Source: UMGS1851 sp900555605 (GTDB lineage: Bacteria; Bacillota; Clostridia; UBA1212; UBA1255). From it: a DNA stretch of 23,755 nt. The notes under the pieces are model-generated. The model was not told the DNA's origin. It saw only the letters and a list, made by a program, of their open reading frames with translations, and searched no databases. A program made the position numbers and the translations under genes. The stretch covers positions 1-23,755 of the forward strand of contig CABROF010000028.1 of the NCBI GenBank assembly GCA_902472555.1, written 5' to 3'. Of the stretch, positions 1 through 7,222 are shown piece by piece. Each line of letters begins with the position of its first letter. Positions within the stretch are counted from its first letter, which is position 1.

Positions 1-124
1 GAAAATGTTCAATATCTTATATCAGGCTTTTGGTGTTTACACAAAACTTGAAACGCTCTCTATTTTTCACTTAGAATATAGTTTTTTTACCTCAGAACAT
101 AATTTTTTCCGCTTTCTTCACTCA

Positions 125-180
125 CTCTCTCTAAAGAGAGGGTAATTTTTAAAAATTATCATTCGCTTAAAAAATTACCC
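125..180. repeat. Two adjacent inverted repeats upstream of the AraC fragment
   Basis: CTCTCT (125-130) pairs with AGAGAG (135-140) across four bases. Directly after it, GGGTAATTTTT (140-150) pairs perfectly with AAAAATTACCC (170-180) across a 19-base loop. The rest of 1-220 is AT-rich and I see no gene in it. The second hairpin could be an operator or a structured leader of the AraC-type gene, or the edge of the deletion that removed the N-terminal half of that gene. Confidence 0.45.
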
Positions 181-220
181 TATAACAATTCTTGACGAAA
201 CCGAACAGGGATGAACCAAG

Positions 221-868
221 ATGTTAATCGGGTACCTGAACGGTATTCTCAAAACAGAAAAGCTCCGGGAAGGCAAGCTGGCGGAAAGTCCCATCCGGCA
301 GGCGAAAAATATTTTCATCGGCGCGGCTACCCTGTTCGGGAAATCCGGTGCAATTCGCGGTGGGCTTGATGTGGAGGAAACTTATCAGCTCATCGACATC
401 TATATTCAGGAATGTGAAAGACTTTCCAGTATGGAAGACATCACGGTTCTGCAATATAATATGCTTATTGACTTTACCTCCCGCGTGGCGGAAAACAAAA
501 TCCCAGAGGGCATTTCCGAAGACATTTACGCCGCAATTCAGTTCATCGGCAATCACACCAACGAAGGGATTGGCATTAACGAGGTAGCTGCCCATATCGG
601 CAAGAGCCGGGCGTATCTGACCGACAAGTTCAAGCGGGAAACCGGTAAAACAGTCAACGACTATATCCTCGACAAAAAACTATCCGAATCCAGGCACCTA
701 CTGAAACACACGAACAAGACGATAGCGGAAATTGCCTATTTTCTCTGCTTTTCCAGTCAGAATTATTTTCAGACTCTTTTCAAACGCAAATACGGCGAAA
801 CGCCATCGGCCTATCGTAACGCCTTGCAAAAAGCTGACAGGCTGTCCTGCTCGGCAAAGGTAAACTGA
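221..868 (+). pseudogene. AraC-family regulator lacking its N-terminal half
   Basis: The 215-residue product ends in a two-helix-turn-helix AraC domain (about residues 105-205): the first HTH has INEVAAHIGKSRAYLTDKFK, the second TIAEIAYFLCFSSQNYFQTLFKR, followed by the usual GETPSAYR end. Residues 1-85 match the middle segment of long clostridial AraC regulators (FIGAATLFGKSGAIRGGLD, then ECERL). Those proteins are usually about 400 residues, so the sensor half is missing. An in-frame TGA at 212-214 closes the frame nine bases before this ATG, and no good ribosome binding site precedes it. The downstream stub of an ABC ATPase suggests a regulator-plus-transporter locus of which only pieces remain. 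An expressed short DNA-binding protein cannot be excluded. Family assignment is firm; the pseudogene status is inferred. Confidence 0.75.
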
Positions 869-975
869 ATGTAAACAAAACGCCGCCTTTTCTTTACGAA
901 GCAGATACACCAAGCGTATATAATGAATGCGAAGATTAGAAGTCTCAGTTCATTTGCAATACGGGAGGTAGGTAT

Positions 976-1038
976 ATGCCGGAATTTATCGCCTTTGAAA
1001 AGGTCGGAAAAACATATAAAGTCGGAGAGCCGGTGTAA
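976..1038 (+). pseudogene. N-terminal stub of an ABC transporter ATPase
   Basis: ATG at 976 follows a good GGGAGG site (962-967). The 20 codons read MPEFIAFEKVGKTYKVGEPV and then TAA. This is the typical first beta-strand of a MacB/LolD-type ATPase, which would continue into the Walker A loop. Nothing further of the gene is visible downstream, so the sequence after codon 20 has been deleted or replaced. Its position 108 bp after the AraC-type fragment fits a former regulated ABC exporter locus. Confidence 0.6.
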
Positions 1039-1101
1039 TCAGACATGGCGTAAGGAGTATATTTTCTCACTTATTCCATAGACCTTTACCTCCCAAATAG
1101 A

Positions 1102-1146
1102 ACAGAGCCGATAAACTGCGATTGCTCACAAGTTCATTGGCTCTGT
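1102..1146. terminator. Hairpin downstream of the CPBP gene (possible terminator)
   Basis: ACAGAGCCGAT (1102-1112) pairs with ATTGGCTCTGT (1136-1146) with a single G-U pair, across a 23-base loop. Read on the minus strand it follows the stop of the CPBP reading frame and is followed by TTCTATTT, so it could end that transcript. The T-run is weak, and the right arm is shared with the direct repeat at 1133-1169, so a recombination origin is equally possible. Confidence 0.35.
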
Positions 1147-1169
1147 CTCTATGCATCCGGCTCTGTGGT
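1133..1169. repeat. Degenerate direct repeat, copy 1
   Basis: This 37-base unit matches 2867-2903 at 30 positions in the same orientation, sharing TTCAT, GGCTCTG, ATGCATC and GGCTC. The two copies bracket the CPBP/HTH pair. The last codons and stop of the CPBP frame lie inside this copy. Confidence 0.5.
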
Positions 1170-1823
1170 ATAGCTTAGAAGATTCCCAATATGCCTTTTT
1201 TCAAAAAACATCTCTCTGTTTGTTAACACAACCAATGTCGCTGCAAGGAATACAACAATCGTTTCTACACACTTTGTCTGCGGCGTCATTGCGATTTTTT
1301 CCTGCATTGTATTCACAAACAGGTGGAAAATGATACAGGCAAGCATACTTCGGTTGTTTTTCACATATACCCAAGTCGTTAAAAAACCCATCGGCATAAC
1401 ACTGACAAGAAAATTCAGCACATAAACAAAACCAAGCTCTTTCAGTCCATAATGATATGTACCCTCAATCCAAAATAGGGGCAGATGCCATAACGCCCAT
1501 ACAAAACCGAAAATAATGGATTCGGTAAACCATGAGAAATAGGAAGCCACCGAGTCCTCGCCGTAGCCACGCCAACCGACTTCTTCAATCACCGCTGCAA
1601 GCAAAATCGTAAGCAGTGCCGAAGTCCCTGCCACAGAGAAGGAAAAATCTTTGGTAAAGGCAAACTGGTCGAGCGACTGTCCGAACAGCGTTGACAGCAA
1701 AATGGAAAGGGCTACAATCGCCATAAATCCGATAATTGCTGCCAATATGCTGAGAGGCTTGATACGGTAGAAGCCAACCAATTTTCGTTAAAATCGAACG
1801 GGTTTGTATTGATATTTCTCCAT
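1149..1823 (-). pseudogene. CPBP-family intramembrane metalloprotease, interrupted
   Basis: The long part (from about 1781 to the TAG at 1149) is a membrane protein of the CPBP (CAAX protease / bacteriocin-processing, PF02517) family: EEVGWRG holds the Glu-Glu/Arg motif, WALWHLPLF the first His, and HLFVN the second His with Asn. The natural ATG is at 1823, overlapping the stop of the upstream regulator (TAATG), behind GAGGTG. From there the frame reads 11 codons, MEKYQYKPVRF, then TAA at 1790-1788, and continues in the same frame as RKLVGFYRIK. Full-length relatives have roughly 60-70 further residues with membrane helices between those two pieces, so I infer an internal deletion that left a stop at the joint. 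A TTG at 1781 could restart translation and give about 210 residues retaining the catalytic helices. The role of intact members is membrane proteolysis, often self-immunity or processing. Confidence 0.75.
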
Positions 1824-2716
1824 TACAACTGCACCTCATTTTCGGAAGTGCAGATAGCAAGCTCGCTTTTCATTCCGTTCAGCTCGATTACATTGTCCGC
1901 ATCGGCTAAACAGAAAGGCTCTACAGGTTTTCCGTCTCTCTCATAAGAAATGCTTGTGCCGATGCCTTTTACAAGTGCGGCAAAGGCTGCATCCTTCGGC
2001 ACATAGATTCTCGAAGTTGCCGACAGTTGATTGACTGCTACCGCACCGCCGAGAGTACGGCATACAATATTCATATCCAAATTGCAGTTGATTTCCACCG
2101 TGCCGATTACGCCGTCCAAGACCAATTTTTCCGTTTTTGCATCCAGTTCAATGCTTTCGCATTCCAGTGAACTGATTTGGGCGGTTTCGGCATTGGCTTG
2201 CACTTCAATCTTTCCGAGATAGGGACTCGGCAGACTGACAAAGATCGTAACAGCCTCTTTTGCCGCTGCTTCCGTCACGCCATTTTTGCGGATTACCTCC
2301 ACATCAATCCGTTTTCTAACATCGTCGATTTTGACCTTAAAATCATTTTGGATTGTTGACAGTGTATTGGAAGCAAGGCGCACACGGAGTTTTTCACCGT
2401 CATAACCGTTTATGACAAGTCTGCTTGCTCCGCCAAGGTTCATATCATAGTGTTTCGGCTCGTCAATGTCATATTCTGTAATGCTCTCGAACAGAAAATC
2501 CGTCTGTCCTTTTTGGATTTTTTCATTGGACAGCAGTTCGTCAATGGAAATAGAAAACAAAGCGGAAATTGCCATAATATTTTCAATGTCGGGAATTCCT
2601 GCATCGGTTTCCCATTTTGTCACCGCCTGCCTTGATACGCCGAGTTTTTCCGCCAACTGTTCCTGCGACATTCCTGCCTGCTTGCGGATATTTTTTAATT
2701 TTTCTGCAAATGTCAT
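1823..2716 (-). CDS. XRE-family HTH regulator fused to a DUF4097-type beta domain
   Basis: The product is about 297 residues. Residues 1-55 form a Cro/C1-type helix-turn-helix (MSQEQLAEKLGVSRQAVTKWE), a common clostridial type in which the HTH precedes another domain. From about residue 90 to the end runs a repetitive beta-rich segment like the DUF4097 putative-adhesin domain, with short strands repeating every 15-20 residues. I chose ATG 2716 over the upstream ATG because GGAGG lies at the right distance and the HTH begins MTFAEKLK. The gene is translationally coupled to the CPBP frame by a TAATG overlap, so the pair probably formed a regulator plus membrane protease unit. A promoter with an inverted repeat over its -35 region lies just upstream and suggests autoregulation. 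Confidence 0.85.
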   Translation of the reverse strand: MTFAEKLKNIRKQAGMSQEQLAEKLGVSRQAVTKWETDAGIPDIENIMAISALFSISIDELLSNEKIQKGQTDFLFESITEYDIDEPKHYDMNLGGASRLVINGYDGEKLRVRLASNTLSTIQNDFKVKIDDVRKRIDVEVIRKNGVTEAAAKEAVTIFVSLPSPYLGKIEVQANAETAQISSLECESIELDAKTEKLVLDGVIGTVEINCNLDMNIVCRTLGGAVAVNQLSATSRIYVPKDAAFAALVKGIGTSISYERDGKPVEPFCLADADNVIELNGMKSELAICTSENEVQL

Positions 2717-2744
2717 GTTTGTGACCTCCTTATTTGATGTACCC

Positions 2745-2783
2745 ATTATAGAAAACTGCACTTTGCATTACAAGAAAGTACAG
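2745..2783 (-). promoter_or_regulatory. Promoter and probable operator of the XRE/DUF4097 gene
   Basis: On the minus strand TTGTAA (2773-2768) and TATAAT (2750-2745) are separated by exactly 17 bases. An inverted repeat of CTGCACTTT (2756-2764) and AAAGTACAG (2775-2783), one mismatch, ten-base centre, covers the -35 element and spacer. Such placement is typical of an HTH repressor's own operator. Confidence 0.6.
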
Positions 2784-2866
2784 ATGACATTCTGGATTTT
2801 TTTGCTACTTTGCGTGGCATTTGCGTATTTTGAGCCAAAAATCAAGTTCTTGAGCTATTACTTATA

Positions 2867-2903
2867 TTCATCGGCTCTGCGTCAATGCATCTGGCTCCGT
2901 GAT
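2867..2903. repeat. Degenerate direct repeat, copy 2
   Basis: Partner of 1133-1169 (30 of 37 positions identical). It lies in the gap between the XRE/DUF4097 promoter and the DUF3795-like gene. Apart from this copy and the promoter, I see nothing in 2784-3010. Confidence 0.5.
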
Positions 2904-3010
2904 GATATGTTGTCCTTCCCGACAAACTGGAATTTAACGATATCACTTTATTTCATAAGCAATGTATTCGTAGTGATAATTCATAACCCAATTTCCACAC
3001 AAGATTTATG

Positions 3011-3553
3011 TTACTTTTTCTTGATAAGCCGTAATTTTATATTTCTTTTGTCGGCAATCTTTTGAAACACCTCTGCCACATACGAACATTGCGCCTTAAA
3101 GGATAGGAACGACAATTCCTCATTGGATTGTATTTGCTTCATTGCTTCTTGTAACTCCGAAAGTTCTAATAAGTTGACCGCCACACAAAAGAAATTTTTT
3201 CTGCGCCCATCATTATAGTTAGAAAGTAAATGGGAGAGAATTTGTATTTTTTCCTGCTGTTCAAGATTATATCGCTCAATGCCTATGCTCTGTGCTTTTT
3301 CTAAATCCGCCTTTTGCCGCTTATGCGTGATAAAAGTGTCATATTCGTCAATGTGTTGATATTTTTCGCATGGATATTTTTCGCACTCATAGCAATATTG
3401 AATCTTTCCATGTTCCAAACTGCATTTCGCTATCCTGCATGATTGATTACCATTGCCACAGCCGCCGCAGTAATTTCCTAACAGCATGGGACACAGCCCG
3501 CAATTCAATCCGCAAAGAGAGAATAATTGATTTTTTCGTTCAAATCCTTTCAT
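3011..3553 (-). CDS. Cys-rich DUF3795-like protein
   Basis: The product is about 180 residues. The first 65 are Cys-rich: CGLNCGLCPM, then CGGCGNGNQSC, CSLEHGKIQYCYECEKYPC. This spacing fits the DUF3795 family, whose members are believed to bind a metal or iron-sulfur cluster but have no proven function. The C-terminal two thirds are charged and probably helical. ATG 3553 is chosen because the upstream start would be TTG without a better ribosome binding site; the site here (GGGG, ten bases before) is modest. The gene stands alone between the direct repeat and the AbiE pair. Family assignment is by motif pattern only. Confidence 0.7.
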   Translation of the reverse strand: MKGFERKNQLFSLCGLNCGLCPMLLGNYCGGCGNGNQSCRIAKCSLEHGKIQYCYECEKYPCEKYQHIDEYDTFITHKRQKADLEKAQSIGIERYNLEQQEKIQILSHLLSNYNDGRRKNFFCVAVNLLELSELQEAMKQIQSNEELSFLSFKAQCSYVAEVFQKIADKRNIKLRLIKKK

Positions 3554-3630
3554 AAATATCAGCCCCGCCAAATTTCCGATTTATAGTTTAAGTATCATTT
3601 TCTCAAAACTTAATAATTCCTTACTTGATA

Positions 3631-4470
3631 TCACAAATCAAGCACCTTCGCAATTTCTTCCACCGTATCAAGAACCTCATGAAATTTAAGTTCTCCGATA
3701 TACTGATTATCAGCAACATAACGATCCCACAAGAGATATAACTGCGGCTCCTCGCGGATATCCTTCAAAATATCTCTCCAATCTCTGATATCATCAACGG
3801 AATCTCTTTTCTCTGCAGTATGAAGAACCGCCAACCGCAGGACATCCATACGAACCTCATCCTTACGGCTGCGATAAAGGGTATGTAAATCATAAAAATC
3901 CCTTGCTCTCGTAGTTCCGATGTTTCTGCGGATGATCGTTTCATATTTTTCTGCAAGCACTGTTTCCAGCGTATATGCCATAATCGAAACTGTTTTTTCC
4001 TCAAACACGAACGGGAAATCATATTGGATGGCGGCAGGTGTAATAATATCCCCGGTCGTAATATCGATCTTTATCGGACTGTCAATCTTCCCGTATTTTG
4101 CACGCAGACAGACACGGAAATTATTGTACGCATCATCCTCGCGGATCGGTTCAATTTTCTGAAATTCAAAAGAAATCCCATCTCCCACATCCATAGCGAT
4201 AATCTCTTTGACCACTGCGACAATCTCACCCTCTTCCATTTGAATACCGCGAACGGTCGTATCCATATCCATTGTAGTTCTTTCACTGATCCCTATCATA
4301 GATGAAATCAGCAAACCACCCTTCAAAATAAAATTGCTCCGGAAAGGGGAAACCGCCAGCCGATCCAGGATGCGTTCAAATAAAAACATCTGCAGCACTT
4401 CCTGTGCGCGAAGATTTTTCTTTGCAGCCATGCTGCGGATGGCTCCTTTTAATTGTTCCGGCGTTTTCAT
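3631..4470 (-). CDS. abiEii: AbiEii-type nucleotidyltransferase toxin (type IV TA)
   Basis: The 279-residue product has the four motifs of the AbiEii/AbiGii nucleotidyltransferase family (PF08843): FILKGGLLIS with Gly51-Gly52; RTTMDMD with Asp68 and Asp70, the metal ligands; KIDITTGD (Lys134-Asp141); and LAEKYETI plus RARDFYDLH (172-196). In characterised systems AbiEii is a bacteriostatic toxin with NTP-transferase activity, countered at the transcriptional level by AbiEi, and some pairs give abortive infection against phage. Length is normal for the family and all key residues are present, so the toxin looks intact. Its ATG overlaps the antitoxin stop (TAATG), which implies coupled translation from the operon promoter at 5108-5136. 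Confidence 0.9.
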   Translation of the reverse strand: MKTPEQLKGAIRSMAAKKNLRAQEVLQMFLFERILDRLAVSPFRSNFILKGGLLISSMIGISERTTMDMDTTVRGIQMEEGEIVAVVKEIIAMDVGDGISFEFQKIEPIREDDAYNNFRVCLRAKYGKIDSPIKIDITTGDIITPAAIQYDFPFVFEEKTVSIMAYTLETVLAEKYETIIRRNIGTTRARDFYDLHTLYRSRKDEVRMDVLRLAVLHTAEKRDSVDDIRDWRDILKDIREEPQLYLLWDRYVADNQYIGELKFHEVLDTVEEIAKVLDL

Positions 4471-5066
4471 TACAATACCTCCATGTATGTTCTGATTTTA
4501 TCCTCTATACCAAACACCTTGCCATATTTCAACAGTTTGCGGTTATTTGGCTTTGTTTTGAAATAATCCTTGATTGCCTGCGTAAACAGCTGTAGTTCCA
4601 TTTGCTCTTTATCCCGAATCAAATCGCAGACACAGCGTTCCCGGTCATATAATTTGACAAGGCCGCCTTGGGGGGAATATGTTTCGGTGATACCCAACTC
4701 AAAAATATCCGTCTGCACATAATGGCACCGCAAATTTGGATTATCCCGTTTCAGCCTGCTAATATTTGTGCCGCGCGGCAAAGTGATATCTATACAGTGA
4801 GGCGTCCTGTCCGACAATCCCCACATAAAAAGTGCAGTACCATAAGAGAATATGGCTTTACTGCTCTGTGCCTGCAGTAATGCGTACTCGTCAGGCAGTT
4901 CTTCTGTAAGAACATAAAGACCTTTCCGCACCTGTTCAAGCTGTCCTGCGTCTGTGTACTTCTTTAACATTGGCCTGCTGATACCCGCAGATTCTATTTG
5001 ACTGGTCTTGACAAAACCGTTATTGCCTTCGGCTATTTCTTTTATGTTCGCCCAAATTCTGTCCAT
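4470..5066 (-). CDS. abiEi: AbiEi-type antitoxin / transcriptional repressor
   Basis: The 198-residue product starts with a winged-helix domain (about 1-60; FVKTSQIESAGISRPMLKKY, then VRKGLYVL) typical of the AbiEi antitoxin N-terminus. It continues into the AbiEi C-terminal domain (YALLQAQSSKAIFSYGTALFMWGL; IDITLPRG; LYDRERCVCDLIR). Known AbiEi proteins bind inverted repeats in their own promoter and repress the operon, and the C-terminal domain is needed for antitoxicity. ATG 5066 is preferred over the upstream ATG because GGAGGGG lies nine bases before it. The matching inverted repeat around the promoter (5089-5137) supports the assignment. Confidence 0.9.
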   Translation of the reverse strand: MDRIWANIKEIAEGNNGFVKTSQIESAGISRPMLKKYTDAGQLEQVRKGLYVLTEELPDEYALLQAQSSKAIFSYGTALFMWGLSDRTPHCIDITLPRGTNISRLKRDNPNLRCHYVQTDIFELGITETYSPQGGLVKLYDRERCVCDLIRDKEQMELQLFTQAIKDYFKTKPNNRKLLKYGKVFGIEDKIRTYMEVL

Positions 5067-5088
5067 AATCGCACCCCTCCTGAACAAT

Positions 5089-5137
5089 ATTTACATTCAC
5101 GATACACATTATACACTATTGAAGCGTAAATGTAAAT
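5089..5137 (-). promoter_or_regulatory. abiE promoter flanked by inverted-repeat operators
   Basis: On the minus strand TTTACA (5136-5131) and TATAAT (5113-5108) are 17 bases apart, a near-consensus vegetative promoter. ATTTACATTCACG (5089-5101) and CGTAAATGTAAAT (5125-5137) form a 13-bp inverted repeat with one mismatch. One arm overlaps the -35 element and the other lies just after the -10. This matches the architecture reported for AbiEi, which binds two inverted repeats at its own promoter. Confidence 0.75.
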
Positions 5138-5202
5138 GCTTTTTTCGGAAATTAGTGTGTCCGCTTTTTGAAATTTTATGCAAAAAGGGGTATAATCCCC
5201 AG

Positions 5203-5300
5203 CTAACCGTATGCGTACAAAAAGGAAGACCTCCGGGGCAAAAGTGCCACGGAGGTTTTCTTCTTTGCTTACGCATCTTAATTTTTGCCTTATCGGTTAG
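5203..5300. repeat. Nested inverted repeats, about 100 bp
   Basis: Three arm pairs are nested in order: CTAACCG (5203-5209) with CGGTTAG (5294-5300); ATGCGTA (5211-5217) with TACGCAT (5270-5276); and GAAGACCTCCG (5225-5235) with CGGAGGTTTTC (5250-5260, one mismatch). In the middle GGCA-aaag-TGCC closes the structure. The palindrome GGGGTATAATCCCC lies just outside at 5187-5200. The outer arms go beyond a simple terminator and would suit a small non-autonomous element or a structured RNA. No other copy is in this window. The remainder of 5138-5411 shows no gene. Confidence 0.5.
5225..5266. terminator. Bidirectional rho-independent terminator
   Basis: The core of the nested repeat is a GC-rich stem with a four-base loop, followed on the plus strand by TTTTCTTCTTT and on the minus strand by TCTTCCTTTTTG. 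On the minus strand it lies about 150 bp beyond the GNAT stop at 5412, where the eight-gene run would need to end before the abiE promoter. Confidence 0.6.
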
Positions 5301-5411
5301 TCTGTCCCTTTTACCTTTCGTGCTGATAAACGCCTATAAATTTTCCCCTTTGTAGAAACGACTGAATGGGCAATTTTATTCATAATGGATAACTGCCCAA
5401 TAAATCTGAAG

Positions 5412-5939
5412 TTACAGAGCTATCCAATATCGCTGTATAACACCGGATTTGCTGAGTCCAACGGTATCCGGAACTTCATCTTCCAGCAAGCCGCCATTGG
5501 CAATAATGGTTTTGCGTGAGGCATTGTTGGTTTTATCGCAGGTAATCAAAATTTTGCTTTCCCCAAACTCCTTGCAAACAGATAACATTCGTTTCAGCAT
5601 TTCGCCGGCATATCCCTTCCGACGCTCCGATGGCAAAACGCTGTAACCGATGTTTCCGCCATATTGCAAAAGAAAAGGCGATAAAGGGTGTCTGTAATCA
5701 ATAATCCCCACAACCTTTTCATCTTCCATCCGAACGGCTAAAAACACCTCTGACGGAACATATTCCTCACCGTATTTTATTTTCAGCCGCTTTTCAAAGT
5801 CGAGCCACTCCGAAAAGGTATCGACTTCTTCAAGACCGGCGCAGCCGTCAAAGCTGTCGTTATTGGCAAGCATTTCTTCTTTATATTGCATGACTTGTTT
5901 TGCATATTGGTCGGTTGGTCTTACTAATTTCAAATGCAT
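5412..5939 (-). CDS. GNAT-family N-acetyltransferase
   Basis: The 175-residue product has a GNAT fold pattern: AVRMEDEKVVGIIDYR (strands 2-4), then NIGYSVLPSERRKGYAGEMLKRML, whose ERRKGYAGEM is the acetyl-CoA pyrophosphate loop (Q/R-x-x-G-x-G/A form). The tail ITCDKTNNASRKTIIANGG is the usual C-terminal portion. The acceptor cannot be told from sequence. ATG 5939 is preferred because GAGGTG lies eight bases before it and MHLKLVRPT is the usual opening; the longer frame would run into the upstream gene. It is the last gene of the minus-strand run, 22 bp after the DJ-1/PfpI gene. Confidence 0.85.
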   Translation of the reverse strand: MHLKLVRPTDQYAKQVMQYKEEMLANNDSFDGCAGLEEVDTFSEWLDFEKRLKIKYGEEYVPSEVFLAVRMEDEKVVGIIDYRHPLSPFLLQYGGNIGYSVLPSERRKGYAGEMLKRMLSVCKEFGESKILITCDKTNNASRKTIIANGGLLEDEVPDTVGLSKSGVIQRYWIAL

Positions 5940-5961
5940 ATGTTTCACCTCATCTATTCCG

Positions 5962-6546
5962 TCAGGACTTATATCCCATTGCGTTCCGCACAACATTCAT
6001 TTCCTTTGATCCAATCAGTTTTCTTAATAATTCAAAGGCAACATCCGGCGCTGTTTCGGGACAATAGGACGTGATAACATTGCCGTCAATAACGATTCTT
6101 TCATTCTGAACGTCAACACCGAATTCCGATAATTGCTTTTGGCGGCGGCCTTCATTCAGATGATAAGTCGTTGCTTTTCTTCCCTCTAAAATCCCGCTTT
6201 TGCCTAACGGCAAAGCGCCAACACAGACAGACGCAATGATTTTCTTCTTTCGGTCAAACTCCTGAATCAAATGCATAAAGCGCTCGTCATAAGCCTCTTC
6301 GTAGAAGCCGTATTCCTCAAACCCTCCCGGAATGGCTAATGCAGCATATTCATCTGCATTTATTTCATCCATTGTTTTGTCTGCCGTGATCGGCACACCA
6401 AAGGCACTAATCACCGTTTTGTGATATCCGCAAGTCTCCACAGAAATATCATGACCGAAATCGTCTTTTGCCCATCCGAATACATCAATAAAAACACTAA
6501 ATTCCATCGTTTCAAATCCTTTGGCGCAAAACAGTAATATTTTCAT
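5962..6546 (-). CDS. DJ-1/PfpI superfamily protein
   Basis: The 194-residue product is a complete DJ-1/PfpI domain. It shows the first strand MKILLFCAKGFETMEF with conserved Glu15, the AIPGGFEEYG loop at 72-80, and the nucleophile elbow ASVCVGALPLG with Cys108. The family includes glyoxalases, deglycases, amidases and stress chaperones, and the substrate cannot be read from sequence. GGAGAGG lies six bases before the ATG. It is nine bp downstream of the 6556-7191 gene and 22 bp upstream of the GNAT gene, so all three are very likely co-transcribed. Confidence 0.88.
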   Translation of the reverse strand: MKILLFCAKGFETMEFSVFIDVFGWAKDDFGHDISVETCGYHKTVISAFGVPITADKTMDEINADEYAALAIPGGFEEYGFYEEAYDERFMHLIQEFDRKKKIIASVCVGALPLGKSGILEGRKATTYHLNEGRRQKQLSEFGVDVQNERIVIDGNVITSYCPETAPDVAFELLRKLIGSKEMNVVRNAMGYKS

Positions 6547-6555
6547 TTTCCTCTC

Positions 6556-7191
6556 CTATATAAACCGATTCACAAAATCTTTCAGTTCCACAAAGGCTAA
6601 CTCATAACAGGAGCTTCCGTATTCGTCAATCTCAGCCCAATGGCTTTCATAATACTTTTTCACTTTTTCCTGTATACGCTTTGTTGCTTCGTCGAAGTTC
6701 GGGGAGCCTGCATAGCTTGCTCCGTAGTATTTTATCTGCTCCGGCTTAATGCTCGCCATCATATATTTGATAATCTCAAACCTCGAAAATAAGATCGAAC
6801 TGCTGTCTTTTTTTCGCAAGATACATACGCTTAATTCTTCGGGCGGAATTATTTTATCTGTACAGCCGTTTTCAAAATTCCATTCATTCTCGACGCCTGT
6901 TCCGTCAAAGCGCAGATATACACCTTCGCCTAAATAGTCGGCAAGACTCTTTGATTCAAGAACCTTTTTCTCTATGCTTTTGTCAGCAGACTTCATCTGT
7001 CCATTTTTTACTTTATCAAATACGATATCGAAATCCATAAACAGTGCAATGGAACCCTCAAAGCCCTCCGAGAAAAACACCTTGACTTTTTCGTCTCCGA
7101 TCAGTTTACTGTTAGATTCATTTTTCGGAAGAAGTCCATGTTCTGCAATTGAATGAAGGACATCCAACGACGTCATATGATAATAATACAT
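6556..7191 (-). CDS. Unrecognised 211-aa protein, possibly ADP-ribosyltransferase-like
   Basis: I do not recognise this protein with confidence. Its start, MYYYHMTSLDVLHSIAEHGL, resembles the first motif of ADP-ribosyltransferase-fold families (aromatic-His-x-Thr, then a helix ending xxGL), as seen in DarT-like and RNA 2'-phosphotransferase-like proteins. VKVFFSEG at about 37-44 could be the second strand. No clear catalytic Glu motif stands out in the C-terminal part, which is helical and charged. There is no signal peptide or membrane segment. GAGGAAA precedes the ATG by about seven bases. It lies between the 68-aa protein (31 bp) and the DJ-1/PfpI gene (9 bp). If the resemblance holds it could modify protein or nucleic acid; an enzymatically inactive relative is as likely. 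Confidence 0.6.
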   Translation of the reverse strand: MYYYHMTSLDVLHSIAEHGLLPKNESNSKLIGDEKVKVFFSEGFEGSIALFMDFDIVFDKVKNGQMKSADKSIEKKVLESKSLADYLGEGVYLRFDGTGVENEWNFENGCTDKIIPPEELSVCILRKKDSSSILFSRFEIIKYMMASIKPEQIKYYGASYAGSPNFDEATKRIQEKVKKYYESHWAEIDEYGSSCYELAFVELKDFVNRFI

Positions 7192-7222
7192 TTTCGCATT
7201 TCCTCACAGTCAAAACAGTTCA

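Noticed and set aside
25..60. TTTACACAAAACTTG-like stretch resembling the ends of IS256-family elements
   Set aside because: Only a short resemblance, with no partner end and no transposase remnant in the window.
5367..5399. TGGGCA/TGCCCA inverted repeat after the GNAT stop
   Set aside because: Six-base arms with a 21-base loop and no T-run; the terminator at 5225-5266 is far stronger.
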